A DNA stretch of 64,000 nt from Microbacterium sp. 1S1 (GTDB lineage: Bacteria; Actinomycetota; Actinomycetes; Actinomycetales; Microbacteriaceae), in NCBI RefSeq assembly GCF_008271365.1, contig NZ_CP043430.1, forward strand, positions 1,922,001 to 1,986,000, given 5' to 3'. The notes beneath the pieces are model-generated. The model was not told the DNA's origin. It saw only the letters and a list, made by a program, of their open reading frames with translations, and made no database searches. This document shows, in pieces, positions 52,341 through 61,233 of the stretch; the stretch's first letter is position 1, and each line of letters starts with the position of its first letter. A program made the position numbers and the translations under genes.

Positions 52341-53963
52341 ATGCCGACGACACTCCACTCCACGCCGACGTCTGAGGCCCGAACGACGCACACTGATCTC
52401 ACGCGACCACTCGTCGGTGTATGGGTCGCCGTTCCACTGTCGGCGGTCGGTGGACTCGCCATGGACCTCGCGACCCCCGAGGTCAGTTGGTGGCCCCTCG
52501 CGTTCGTCAGCGTCGTCCTCACCTTGGTTGCGACCGTCGGACGTAGCGTCGGCGGAGCGCTGCTCGTCGGTCTCGCGTTCGGTGTCACGTTCTACGCGCT
52601 TCACCTCGATTGGGTTGGTCAGTTCCTCGGGCCGTTGCCACGCATCGCGTTGTCGGGGCTGCAGGCTCTCCTGTTCGGGCTCGGTGCGGTTCCCATAGCG
52701 CTGGCATACCGATGGACGAGCCGCTTCCGTGGCCGTCGTGTCTGGCAAATCGTCGCCGTACCCGCACTGGTCGGCGGGTTGTGGGTTGCCCGCGAGATCG
52801 TGCTCGGATCGTGGCCGTACGGCGGGTTCCCCTGGGTGCGACTCGGGATGACGCAGGTAGAGAGCCCGTTCCCGGAAGCTACGTCGTGGATCGGTGTGAC
52901 CGGGCTCTCGCTCACCATCGCGGTCATCGCTGCGAGCATCGTGCAGTGGCTTCGTATCGGGTTGCGCGCAGTGTCCGTTCTGACGCCCGCTGTCGTCCTG
53001 GTTTTCGGACTCAGTGTGACACCGCAATATGCGACGACAGGCGCGGGCACATTCGCGGTTGGGTGGGTCCAAGGCAACGGTCCCTCAGGCTACTTCGACG
53101 GTAGAGCCTCGGGTGACCTGCTCAAAGCACAGGTCGAGGCATCGGAACCGATTCTCGACCGGAACATGGACGTGCTCGTTTGGCCCGAAGGATCGGCGGA
53201 GTTCGACCCGTTCCGCAACCGACAGGCCGCCTCTGAACTGAATCGGATCGTGTCCCGGACGGGGGCGCCGCTTCTGGCGAACGCGGCGACGGCACGAGGC
53301 GATGAGACGTTCAACACCTCCTTCCTGTGGACGGCAAACCCCGGCAGCTCTCAAGTCCACGACAAGGTCAATCCCGTCCCATTCGGCGAGTACGTCCCCG
53401 ACCGATGGTTGTACGAGCGCCTTGCCCCCGACCTCGTCGGGCTGATCCAGCGCGAGTACACTGCCGGCACGAACCCACCCGTCGTGACCGTCGGCGAGAC
53501 CGACATCGGTCTCGCGATCTGCTTCGACGTGATCTTCGACGACGTGATCCGTGCCGCTGCTGAGCAGGATGTGAAGCTCTACATCTTCCAAACCAACAAC
53601 GCGGACTTCCGCGGCTCCGACGAGAACCTTCAGCAACTGGCCTTTGCCCGGATGCGTGCCATCCAGACCGGTAAGAGCGTGGTGAACGTTTCCACTGTGG
53701 GCACCAGTCAAGTCATAGCCCCGGACGGCGCGATCCTCGACACAGCAGGCGTCGACACGGTCGCTGCCGCAATCACGGATGTGCCGCTCCGCTCAGGCAT
53801 CGCACCAGGCATCCTCGCGGAGAAGTGGCTCGCGTTGAGCGCGCCATTGCTCGCGTTCGGAAGCCTCGCAACACTTGCCCTCATCGTTCGACGTGCATCG
53901 TCGAACGGCCCAGACTCGACCCCCGAACCCGAATCCGGAGGCCCGAACCGTGACCACACATGA
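52341..53963 (+). CDS. lnt: Apolipoprotein N-acyltransferase
   Basis: 540 residues: an N-terminal membrane domain of about seven helices followed by a nitrilase domain. The catalytic triad is Glu in VWPEGSAEF, Lys in HDKVNPVPFGEYVP, and Cys in LAICFDVIFDD. It adds the third acyl chain to lipoproteins after LspA. Actinobacterial Lnt can be active. Together with lspA it gives the element two of the three lipoprotein-maturation steps; lgt is not seen. Its end overlaps the M23 gene by 14 bp. Confidence 0.93.
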   Translation: MPTTLHSTPTSEARTTHTDLTRPLVGVWVAVPLSAVGGLAMDLATPEVSWWPLAFVSVVLTLVATVGRSVGGALLVGLAFGVTFYALHLDWVGQFLGPLPRIALSGLQALLFGLGAVPIALAYRWTSRFRGRRVWQIVAVPALVGGLWVAREIVLGSWPYGGFPWVRLGMTQVESPFPEATSWIGVTGLSLTIAVIAASIVQWLRIGLRAVSVLTPAVVLVFGLSVTPQYATTGAGTFAVGWVQGNGPSGYFDGRASGDLLKAQVEASEPILDRNMDVLVWPEGSAEFDPFRNRQAASELNRIVSRTGAPLLANAATARGDETFNTSFLWTANPGSSQVHDKVNPVPFGEYVPDRWLYERLAPDLVGLIQREYTAGTNPPVVTVGETDIGLAICFDVIFDDVIRAAAEQDVKLYIFQTNNADFRGSDENLQQLAFARMRAIQTGKSVVNVSTVGTSQVIAPDGAILDTAGVDTVAAAITDVPLRSGIAPGILAEKWLALSAPLLAFGSLATLALIVRRASSNGPDSTPEPESGGPNRDHT

Positions 53964-54981
53964 CCCTCTCGAGCCGAACATTCGACCGGAGCCGCTTCTC
54001 ACGCGGTCGGAGCTTCGACGCCGAGAGACCGCGTCGACAGCCCCGACTCCGCCAGTCACCCGCTCCGAACTTCGGCGCAGGCGCGAGGCCCTGTCCCATC
54101 CGCCGATTCCACCAATCAGTGCATCCGACCATCGACCTCGTGACGAGGGCATTCCGAGCCGAGAGCACGACGTGCGGACTCCGGCGAAGACGGTGAACAC
54201 GACTCCATCCACCACCCCCACGGAGCAGGACGCTCGACGCGTTGCAAAGCCTGCTCCTGCGAGGTCCATCGGGCGGCGAATCGGGAGAACGCTCATCGTG
54301 GTGGGCACATTGACCGTCGCTTCCTCGTTCATGGTCGGCATGACGATCCCGGCCGAGACCGTCGCGGCGGCCAGGACGGATACCACGGCGCGGTTCGCGC
54401 CCTCCGAGAGCGACGGATCCGCCGCCGATAGTGACATTCAGGCGTTTGTCGTGCCGGAGGATGCTGCGGCGGAGGACCTTGGTCGGTCGAACGGCTTCAG
54501 CGTGACGTCTGTCCCGCAGCTCGCGGCGGCAGCAGGAATCCGTTACTTCAGCGGATCCCTGCTGCTCGATCCCGATGCTGAGGTGCAGTGGCCGTTCCCG
54601 GTCAGCGTGCCCACGTCGTCGAGTTTCGGGCCCAGGTGGGGGCGAATGCATGAAGGCGCCGACTTCACACCAGGTGAGGGAGCTCAGATCCGCGCCGTGG
54701 CCGGCGGAACGGTCCGCATCGCGACCGAGAACGGCGGGGCGTTCGGGGTCACGGTCTACATTGAGAGCAAGATCGACGGGCAGACGGTATTCAGCCGCTA
54801 CGCGCACATGTTGCGCGGCTCCCTCGGAGTTCGTGAGGGGGAGAGTGTCTCCGTCGGCGAAGTCGTCGGACGAGTCGGCAACACCGGACGCAGTTTTGGT
54901 GCGCACTTGCACCTTGAAGTGTCGACAGGAGACGGAACGGTCGATCCTGTCGCTTGGCTGCGGGAGCAGACCGGTGAATGA
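53950..54981 (+). CDS. M23 family metallopeptidase, membrane anchored
   Basis: 343 residues: a long hydrophilic N-terminus with the repeat TRSELRRR near residues 18 and 36, a transmembrane helix at about residues 112-135, and a C-terminal M23 LytM-type domain. Zinc ligands are His and Asp in MHEGADF and the His of HLHLE. It may cut peptidoglycan. The GTG at 53950 overlaps lnt by 14 bp and has GGAG at 53938-53941. The TRSELRRR motif resembles the N-termini of M23 proteins in Microbacteriaceae. Confidence 0.85.
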   Translation: MTTHDPLEPNIRPEPLLTRSELRRRETASTAPTPPVTRSELRRRREALSHPPIPPISASDHRPRDEGIPSREHDVRTPAKTVNTTPSTTPTEQDARRVAKPAPARSIGRRIGRTLIVVGTLTVASSFMVGMTIPAETVAAARTDTTARFAPSESDGSAADSDIQAFVVPEDAAAEDLGRSNGFSVTSVPQLAAAAGIRYFSGSLLLDPDAEVQWPFPVSVPTSSSFGPRWGRMHEGADFTPGEGAQIRAVAGGTVRIATENGGAFGVTVYIESKIDGQTVFSRYAHMLRGSLGVREGESVSVGEVVGRVGNTGRSFGAHLHLEVSTGDGTVDPVAWLREQTGE

Positions 54982-55027
54982 GCTCCGGCGCGTCCCGCTT
55001 GATGACCTCGACCTGAGAGGCGGGGCG

Positions 55028-55456
55028 ATGAACCCTCGTCTAGGGCGAAAGGCGGCGACATCGCCGTTTGCCGTCGGTGTGATTGTCGTGGTCATGGCGT
55101 CACTGTTGCTCGTGTTGGGCGTCGCCTGCGCTCCATATCAGGCGACACCTGATGCATCGACGTCCGTCGGCGTCGACGATCCCTCGGCGCTCGATGCACG
55201 AAACGCTGCGCCGGACGCGCCCTCGGTTGCGTCGGCGGGGGAGCCCTCTGCATCGAGTATCGGCATGGGCCCCGTTGCGTGCGCTCTCGGACTGTTCTGC
55301 GGAGTACTTCTCCTGCTCCTCAGCGCTCTGCGTCGGCCAATGCCTCTAATGAACCCGGGACGTATCAGGTCTCACCTGATACGTCGACTTCTTCCGAGCA
55401 TCGCGATGAGGGCCACCGCCCCCTCTCTCACGAAACTCCGCGTGTCGCGGACCTGA
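55028..55456 (+). CDS. Small membrane protein ending in SRT (paralogue 3)
   Basis: 142 residues. First hydrophobic segment VGVIVVVMASLLLVLGVAC, an Ala/Ser/Asp linker, second segment MGPVACALGLFCGVLLLLL with two Cys, and a basic tail ending LTKLRVSRT. Same plan and C-terminus as the 44136 and 47819 products. GAGAGG precedes the ATG; a GTG at 54974 overlapping the M23 stop is an alternative. The 165-nt gap to the next gene may hold its promoter. Confidence 0.7.
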   Translation: MNPRLGRKAATSPFAVGVIVVVMASLLLVLGVACAPYQATPDASTSVGVDDPSALDARNAAPDAPSVASAGEPSASSIGMGPVACALGLFCGVLLLLLSALRRPMPLMNPGRIRSHLIRRLLPSIAMRATAPSLTKLRVSRT

Positions 55457-55621
55457 GCTTCCTCGATTCACGCCGTCGTCATGCTCGTCACTCGGGAGCG
55501 AGACGCGACGTCGCCCCGGGACCCGCTCCTCGTCGAGCACTGATGGCCCGGGCGCGAGGCATGAGCCCGATAACCACCGGCTCTGCCCTGCCAAACGAGA
55601 TTCAGATCCGAAGAGGAACCT

Positions 55622-56287
55622 ATGCTCAGCGAGCCCGTCCCCCGACCACCCGCCACCGGCGTCCCCAGCGCGCAGGATCACGGCCGACGACGACGTATTC
55701 GTCACGCCGTGCTCGCCTCCATACCCGTCCTTCTCCTGCTCGCAGGGTGCGCGTCCAACGACTCCCTTTCCCAGCAGTACAGGGATGGCAACGAGAAAGG
55801 CTTCATCGCGGGAGACTTCCAAGTCGTCGAGATCCCGCAAGACGAGCGCGGAGAGCCGGTGACATTCGAAGGGGTCACGGAGACCGAAGAGGAAGTCGCG
55901 AGTGACGACTACCGCGGCGACGTCCTCGTCGTGAACTTCTGGTACGCCGCATGCGGCCCCTGCATCGTCGAGGCGCCATACCTCGAACAGGTGTGGCAGG
56001 ACTATCGCGACGACGGCGTGGCCTTTCTTGGGGTGAACACCTACGACCAACCCGCCACCGCGCTCTCGTTCGCCAAAGACAACGGCGTCACGTATCCGAG
56101 CGTGATCGACGTCAACGACGGCAAGGTCAAGCTGGCCTTCGCTCAGGTGACGCCGATCCAAGCCACGCCGACCACCCTGGTCATCGACCGCTCCGGCAGA
56201 GTCGCCGCCCGCGTCATCGGTCAGCTCGACAGTGCCTCAATCCTCGCGACGCTCGTCGAGGACGTTCTCGAGGAGAGCGTCCCATGA
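55622..56287 (+). CDS. TlpA/ResA-like thioredoxin lipoprotein
   Basis: 221 residues. Lipobox LAGC (Cys near residue 44) after a basic N-terminus, then a TlpA-type thioredoxin domain with active site WYAACGPC and the cis-Pro in IQATPTTLVID. In System II cytochrome c biogenesis such a protein reduces apocytochrome cysteines. Coupled to ccdA by ATGA (56284-56287), which would supply its electrons. As a lipoprotein it is a likely client of the element's LspA/Lnt. Confidence 0.92.
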   Translation: MLSEPVPRPPATGVPSAQDHGRRRRIRHAVLASIPVLLLLAGCASNDSLSQQYRDGNEKGFIAGDFQVVEIPQDERGEPVTFEGVTETEEEVASDDYRGDVLVVNFWYAACGPCIVEAPYLEQVWQDYRDDGVAFLGVNTYDQPATALSFAKDNGVTYPSVIDVNDGKVKLAFAQVTPIQATPTTLVIDRSGRVAARVIGQLDSASILATLVEDVLEESVP

Positions 56288-57039
56288 ACCCTGGAACGCT
56301 TATCGTCGACGGAGTTCTGTGGATCGCCATCCCCGTGGCGATCCTCGCCGGGCTCGTCTCCTTCGTCTCACCGTGCGTCCTCCCTTTGGTGCCCGGGTAC
56401 CTGGGGTACCTCGGCGGAACTGTGCGGCCAGAACAGGGCAAGAGCGGAAGCCGAGAGTCGCACCGCGGTCGACTGATGCTGGGGGTGGCGCTGTTCATCG
56501 CAGGTTTCACGACCGTCTTCGTCGCCGTGACCATCCTCGGCGGTGCGTTCGGCTTCGTGCTGCTGCAGTACGCGAACATTCTCACCAGGGTGTTCGGCGT
56601 CGTCATCATCGTGATGGGCTTCGTCTTCATCGGACTCTTCGGCGTCGCGCAGCGAACGATGCGCCCACGGATCGGCAGTCGTGCAGGTCTGGTCGGCGCC
56701 CCGCTGCTGGGGTTCGCACTCGGAGTGGGGTGGACACCCTGCATCGGCCCGACACTCGCCGCAATCATCTCGATGTCATGGAACTTGGGTGACCCCGCTC
56801 GAGCCGGCCTGCTCGGGCTGGCGTACTCCCTCGGCCTCGGTATCCCCTTCATCGTCCTCGCCGCCGGGTGGGGATGGGCGTCCTCCTCGCTCGCCTTCCT
56901 CCGACGCCATGTCCGCACGCTCAACCTCATCGGCGGAGCGATGCTCGTCGCTCTCGGGATCCTGATGGTCTCCGGCCTCTGGACCGCTCTCATGTCCCAA
57001 CTTCAGCAGGTGATTATCAATGTCCCGCTCCCTCTCTGA
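56284..57039 (+). CDS. ccdA: CcdA cytochrome c biogenesis / thiol electron transporter
   Basis: 251 residues, six transmembrane helices. The redox cysteines are in FVSPCVLPLVPGY (helix 1) and WTPCIGPTLA (helix 4). It passes electrons from cytoplasmic thioredoxin to extracytoplasmic TlpA-like proteins. ATGA-coupled to the TlpA-like gene and overlapping resB by 20 bp. Confidence 0.95.
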   Translation: MNPGTLIVDGVLWIAIPVAILAGLVSFVSPCVLPLVPGYLGYLGGTVRPEQGKSGSRESHRGRLMLGVALFIAGFTTVFVAVTILGGAFGFVLLQYANILTRVFGVVIIVMGFVFIGLFGVAQRTMRPRIGSRAGLVGAPLLGFALGVGWTPCIGPTLAAIISMSWNLGDPARAGLLGLAYSLGLGIPFIVLAAGWGWASSSLAFLRRHVRTLNLIGGAMLVALGILMVSGLWTALMSQLQQVIINVPLPL

Positions 57040-58696
57040 CCCCGACACCAAGGGCGATCCGCTCCGGCCAGCCGACCACGCCGATACCGGCGCAACATCT
57101 GAGGTGACGAGCCCGGCGCTCAGCGTGACCGGCTGGCTGCGATGGGGGTGGACACAACTGACGAGCATGCGCACCGCCTTGTTGCTGCTTCTGCTCCTCG
57201 CTGTCGCAGCGATCCCCGGTTCACTGTTCCCGCAACGCAGCGCAGACCCCAACGGCGTCGTGCAATGGCGAAGGAACAACCCCGATGCGTTCCCGCTCGC
57301 GGACGGCCTTGGACTGTTCGACGTCTACATCTCACCGTGGTTCTCCGCCATCCATCTTCTGCTGTTCGTCTCGCTCATCGGGTGTGTGATCCCGCGTGCG
57401 AAGCACCACTATGTCGCGCTGCGGTCACGACCTCCGCGCACTCCGTCCCGACTGTCGAGGTTGCCCGCTCATCGCGAGAGGTTCATCGCTGGGAAGGGTG
57501 GCGATGCTGAGGGGGCTGTCTCCGCGGCTTCCGACATGCTGCGCAGATCCGGTTACCGCGTCGAGCGTTACGACCAGGGAGGCACCTACTCGGTATCAGC
57601 AGAGCGCGGCTACCTCCGTGAGACCGGCAACCTCGTCTTCCATGTCGCGCTCGTCGGGGTGCTCCTCTCGGTCGCAGTAGGCGGATCCTTCGCGTACACC
57701 GGACAACGAGTCGTGGTGGAGGGGACGACGTTCGTGAATGCCTTGAGCGACTACTCGTCCTTCAACCCGGGACGATTCGTCGACGGCGCGGGACTTGTTC
57801 CGTACTCGCTCACGCTCGACGACTTCCGCGTCGCCTATCGACTGCCGGGCACACCGGGCGCGGGACAGGCAGAGAACTTCGATGCGCAGATCACGGTCCG
57901 CCAGCCGGGCGAGCAGGACAGTGAGCGCAGCGTTCGAGTGAACTACCCGACCACGATTGCGAATGACCGGATCTACCTCCTGGGGAACGGGTACGCCCCG
58001 ACGCTGACCGTGAGGAACGGCGACGGCGACGTCGTGTTCAGTGAGTCGCAGCCGTTCCTGCCGCAGGACTCGAACATGACCTCCCTGGGCATCATCAAAA
58101 TCCCGGACGGGCTACCGAAGCAAGTCGGGCTCGTCGGGTTCTTCTACCCCACGCAGGGCACTCTCCCGTCAGGTGCGTTCACGTCCATCTACCCCGACGT
58201 CGTCGATCCCGTGCTCACCTTCAACGTCTTCAGCGGGGACCTCGGCATCGACGACGGCACGCCGCGCTCCGTCTACACGCTCGACGTGAGCGGACTCGAC
58301 CAGGAGACGGGCGGCGACAGCGGCACCGACTCGTTGGAACTCCGACCCGGTGACACAGCTGACCTCCCGAATGGCTGGGGGTCCGTCACATGGGAGATCG
58401 CAGAGGAACAACAACCAGTGAAGCGATTCGCCTCGCTGCAGATCCAACAAGATCCGAGCAGTGGGGGAGTGCTCCTCTTCTCGGTGATTGCCATGGTGGG
58501 TCTCTTCGCAGGCCTGTTCGTACCCCGGCGTCGCGTGTGGGTGAAAGCCCGCGACGGGATCGACGGCATCCACATCGAGTACGCCGGCCTCGCGCGCGGC
58601 GACGACCCCACGCTGCAACGAGCGGTCGACGATCTCGCACATCGTCACTCGACTTCGCTCGGCGCGGAGCCTGTGAAGCCCGCCGGCCACTTCTGA
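57020..58696 (+). CDS. resB: ResB (Ccs1), System II cytochrome c synthase subunit
   Basis: 558 residues: helices near residues 48-68 and 100-120, a third near 200, a large extracytoplasmic region, and a closing helix (VLLFSVIAMVGLFAGLFVP) before a cytoplasmic tail. The motif AIPGSLFPQR and ETGNLVFHVALVGVLLSVAVG are typical of ResB. With CcsB it forms the heme-delivery and ligation complex. Starts inside ccdA. Confidence 0.95.
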   Translation: MSRSLSDPDTKGDPLRPADHADTGATSEVTSPALSVTGWLRWGWTQLTSMRTALLLLLLLAVAAIPGSLFPQRSADPNGVVQWRRNNPDAFPLADGLGLFDVYISPWFSAIHLLLFVSLIGCVIPRAKHHYVALRSRPPRTPSRLSRLPAHRERFIAGKGGDAEGAVSAASDMLRRSGYRVERYDQGGTYSVSAERGYLRETGNLVFHVALVGVLLSVAVGGSFAYTGQRVVVEGTTFVNALSDYSSFNPGRFVDGAGLVPYSLTLDDFRVAYRLPGTPGAGQAENFDAQITVRQPGEQDSERSVRVNYPTTIANDRIYLLGNGYAPTLTVRNGDGDVVFSESQPFLPQDSNMTSLGIIKIPDGLPKQVGLVGFFYPTQGTLPSGAFTSIYPDVVDPVLTFNVFSGDLGIDDGTPRSVYTLDVSGLDQETGGDSGTDSLELRPGDTADLPNGWGSVTWEIAEEQQPVKRFASLQIQQDPSSGGVLLFSVIAMVGLFAGLFVPRRRVWVKARDGIDGIHIEYAGLARGDDPTLQRAVDDLAHRHSTSLGAEPVKPAGHF

Positions 58697-58735
58697 CAAC
58701 GACCAGCAGCACGACACGACCGAAAGGAACCCGTC

Positions 58736-59743
58736 ATGAATCAGCTCAGCCTCGACGGCATCTCCCTCCTCCTCGTCTGGACCGCGATTGCCACCTACCT
58801 CCTCGCGTTCACCGCGTACACCATCGACCTCGCGCAGCGCAGCGCCGCACCGGTTGCCGTTCCCGTGCGGAAATTGGCGACCGTCGGCGGGCGTGGGCCG
58901 GCATCCTCATCCGAAGAGGTCGCCGAGGATGTCCCCGGCGCCGACACCGCTCTACAGCGGCCACCCCGACGCTTGTGGGCGCGAATCGGAACGTCGCTCA
59001 CGGTTCTGGCGTTCCTCTTCCAGCTAGGAGGAACTCTCGGCAGAGGCATTGCGGCCGAGCGGGTCCCGTGGGCCAACATGTACGAATTCGCGCTCACCGG
59101 GACGCTCCTCATCGTCGCCGTGTACCTCGTGGTGCTGCGGCTGTACGATCTTCGATTCTTGGGCGCGTTCCTGCTCGGAATGACCGTGCTGCTTCTCGGA
59201 GGTGCGACTCTCGGCTTCTATGTCGAGGTTGTGCCGCTGATGGATCCGCTGAAGAGCGTGTGGCTGGTGATCCACGTGTTCGTGGCTTCGCTCGCCACCG
59301 CTCTGTTCGCTCTCGCCTGCGGCGTGTCAATCACCCAACTGATGCAGGGTAGGCGCGAGCGTCTCCTCAGTGACGCTCCGGACGCGCGAAAGCAGAAGCG
59401 CGGTCCTCGCTTCCTTCGCACGATCCCGTCCGCGGACGCGCTGGAGACCCTGGCGTACCGCTTCACTATCGTCGGCTTCATGTTCTGGAGCTTCACCCTC
59501 ATCGCGGGAGCGATCTGGGCGAACGACTCGTGGGGTCGCTACTGGGGATTCGACGTCAAAGAGGTGTGGACCTTCGTGATCTGGGTCCTTTACGCGGGGT
59601 ACATCCACGCGCGCGCCACCCGGGGGTGGCGTGGTTCCCGGTCTGCGTGGCTGTCGATTGTTGGGTTCGCAGCAGTGCTGTTCAACTTCACCGTCGTGAA
59701 CATCTACTTCCCGGGGCTCCATTCCTACTCCGGGCTGACGTGA
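58736..59743 (+). CDS. ccsB: CcsB/CcsA, cytochrome c-type synthase with WWD domain
   Basis: 335 residues with about eight helices. The heme-handling WWD-type signature is WANDSWGRYWGFDVKEVWT, with conserved histidines in LVIHVFVASLATALFA and on either side of it. AAGGAA precedes the ATG at 58736. It completes System II with ResB. Convergent with the M23 gene, 24 nt away; no hairpin seen between. Confidence 0.93.
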   Translation: MNQLSLDGISLLLVWTAIATYLLAFTAYTIDLAQRSAAPVAVPVRKLATVGGRGPASSSEEVAEDVPGADTALQRPPRRLWARIGTSLTVLAFLFQLGGTLGRGIAAERVPWANMYEFALTGTLLIVAVYLVVLRLYDLRFLGAFLLGMTVLLLGGATLGFYVEVVPLMDPLKSVWLVIHVFVASLATALFALACGVSITQLMQGRRERLLSDAPDARKQKRGPRFLRTIPSADALETLAYRFTIVGFMFWSFTLIAGAIWANDSWGRYWGFDVKEVWTFVIWVLYAGYIHARATRGWRGSRSAWLSIVGFAAVLFNFTVVNIYFPGLHSYSGLT

Positions 59744-59766
59744 TCCGGTAGGGCCGCGGCGCTATC

Positions 59767-61134
59767 TCACACGTAGACGCCGCGGTCCTCCATGAAACGC
59801 ACCGGGTTGGTGTAGCCACCGTTGAGGTACACCTCGAAGTGCAGATGGCACCCGAAGGATCGCCCGGTGTTGCCCGCGTATGCGATGACCTGTCCCGACT
59901 CGACCCACTGACCGCGACGAACGGCGATTCCGCCCGGCTTGATGTGTGCATAGCCCGAGCTCACGCCGCCACCGTGCTGAATACGGACGTAGTTGCCGTA
60001 GTTCCCGTTGGCTCCGGCATAGTCGACTGTTCCCGAGTTCGCGGCGTAGATCGCCGCACCGCATCCGTTCGCCAGGTCTGCGCCGTAGTGGTAGCTCGAT
60101 GAGCAGCCCTGGGGCCCGCAGATCGGGGTCCGTGGACCGTAGCTCGAGCTGCGTGCGCCACCGTGCGGTCGAACCCACCCTCCGCTACCGGCCTGGCCCC
60201 TCCGCCCCCCGTTGCCGCCGCTGTTCGCCGCGGCTTCGGCGGCTTCTCTCTCCCGACGAGCCTTCTCCTCCGCGGCACGCGCTGCGACGCCGGCCTGGTA
60301 AGCGGCAACCGTTTGCGCGGTCGTGTCCTGAAGCGCCGCGAGCTGTGCCTTCAGCGTCTCGAGGTAGGTGGTCTGCTCGTCGAGCGCAGCCTGTGCGGCG
60401 TCTGCGGCTTCCTGCGCTGCTGTCATCTTCTGCTCCGCGACCTGCTGCAGTCGGTCGCGCTCGTCTCGAGCGACGACCGCCTGATCTGTGAGCGACTGTG
60501 CCGCGTTCTTCGACGAGATTGCTTCGTCGTAGACCGCGCGGTTGTGCTGCATGAACTTGTCGAGCGTTCCCAATCGCGACAGCAGCTCATCCGATTCGGC
60601 TGCAGAGCCTGCGAAGAACAGCTGCAGCGTGGTGTCGTCGCCACCGTTGCGATAGAGCTGCGCCGCCAGCTGTCCGGCTTTCCTCGACGCCTCCTCAGCG
60701 ATGAGGGTCTGTTCGTCGGCTTGCGCCTGCAGGTCGTCTGCGACCCGGATCGCCTCGAAGTACTGTTGCTGCGCTGCGTAGAACTCGTCGGATGCGAGCA
60801 GTGCTGCGGCCTCGGTGTCAGCGACCTTCTGCGTCAGCGACTGAATGAGGCCTTGGATGCGTTGAACTTCGACACCCTTCGCTGCCTCGTTGCCCTTGGC
60901 GCGCTGAACGTCGTCCCACGACGGGTACGTTGCGGCATGTGCGATGGAAACGCCGGATCCGACCCCGAACGCTGCGAGCGCCACCACGCTCAAGGCGCCG
61001 AGCTCGAAGACGCCGCGGCGATTGATTGGGCGCTTCCACAGTCGATCCCTCTCGGCGGGTTTCGGGGCACAGCCGCAGTCATCAGCAGCCGACGCGGAAG
61101 CGAGATCAGCGGCTGTCGGGCGTATCGGACTCAC
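59767..61134 (-). CDS. Secreted M23 peptidoglycan DD-metallopeptidase with coiled coil
   Basis: 455 residues. A Cys-containing N-terminus (DDCGCAPKP) precedes a signal/anchor helix at about residues 44-68, then a long coiled coil (75-280, Ala/Gln/Glu-rich) as in EnvC/PcsB-type hydrolase regulators, a Gly/Ser/Arg linker, and a C-terminal M23 domain with HYGADLANGCG, YAHIKPGG and GCHLHFEV containing the zinc ligands. Divergent from the ArsR gene across a perfect palindrome, so metal-responsive control of a cell-wall enzyme is plausible. Confidence 0.9.
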   Translation of the reverse strand: MSPIRPTAADLASASAADDCGCAPKPAERDRLWKRPINRRGVFELGALSVVALAAFGVGSGVSIAHAATYPSWDDVQRAKGNEAAKGVEVQRIQGLIQSLTQKVADTEAAALLASDEFYAAQQQYFEAIRVADDLQAQADEQTLIAEEASRKAGQLAAQLYRNGGDDTTLQLFFAGSAAESDELLSRLGTLDKFMQHNRAVYDEAISSKNAAQSLTDQAVVARDERDRLQQVAEQKMTAAQEAADAAQAALDEQTTYLETLKAQLAALQDTTAQTVAAYQAGVAARAAEEKARREREAAEAAANSGGNGGRRGQAGSGGWVRPHGGARSSSYGPRTPICGPQGCSSSYHYGADLANGCGAAIYAANSGTVDYAGANGNYGNYVRIQHGGGVSSGYAHIKPGGIAVRRGQWVESGQVIAYAGNTGRSFGCHLHFEVYLNGGYTNPVRFMEDRGVYV

Positions 61135-61172
61135 GCGTTTGGCTCCTCATCGCTGGGATATCGCCTTCAAGT

Positions 61173-61194
61173 TACATCACGAATTCGTGATGTA
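61173..61194. promoter_or_regulatory. 22-bp palindromic operator between M23 and arsR genes
   Basis: TACATCACGAATTCGTGATGTA region: a perfect palindrome, 11 bp per arm, 39 bases before the ArsR start and 39 bases before the M23 start. ArsR-family dimers bind such sites, so it probably controls both divergent genes. Confidence 0.85.
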
Positions 61195-61233
61195 TCGTCA
61201 ATTCGGAGAGAGTGTCGTCGTCGTAGACTCACT

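Noticed and set aside
44136..59743. Cytochrome c structural gene within the biogenesis cluster
   Set aside because: No CXXCH motif was found in any of the proteins of the cluster.
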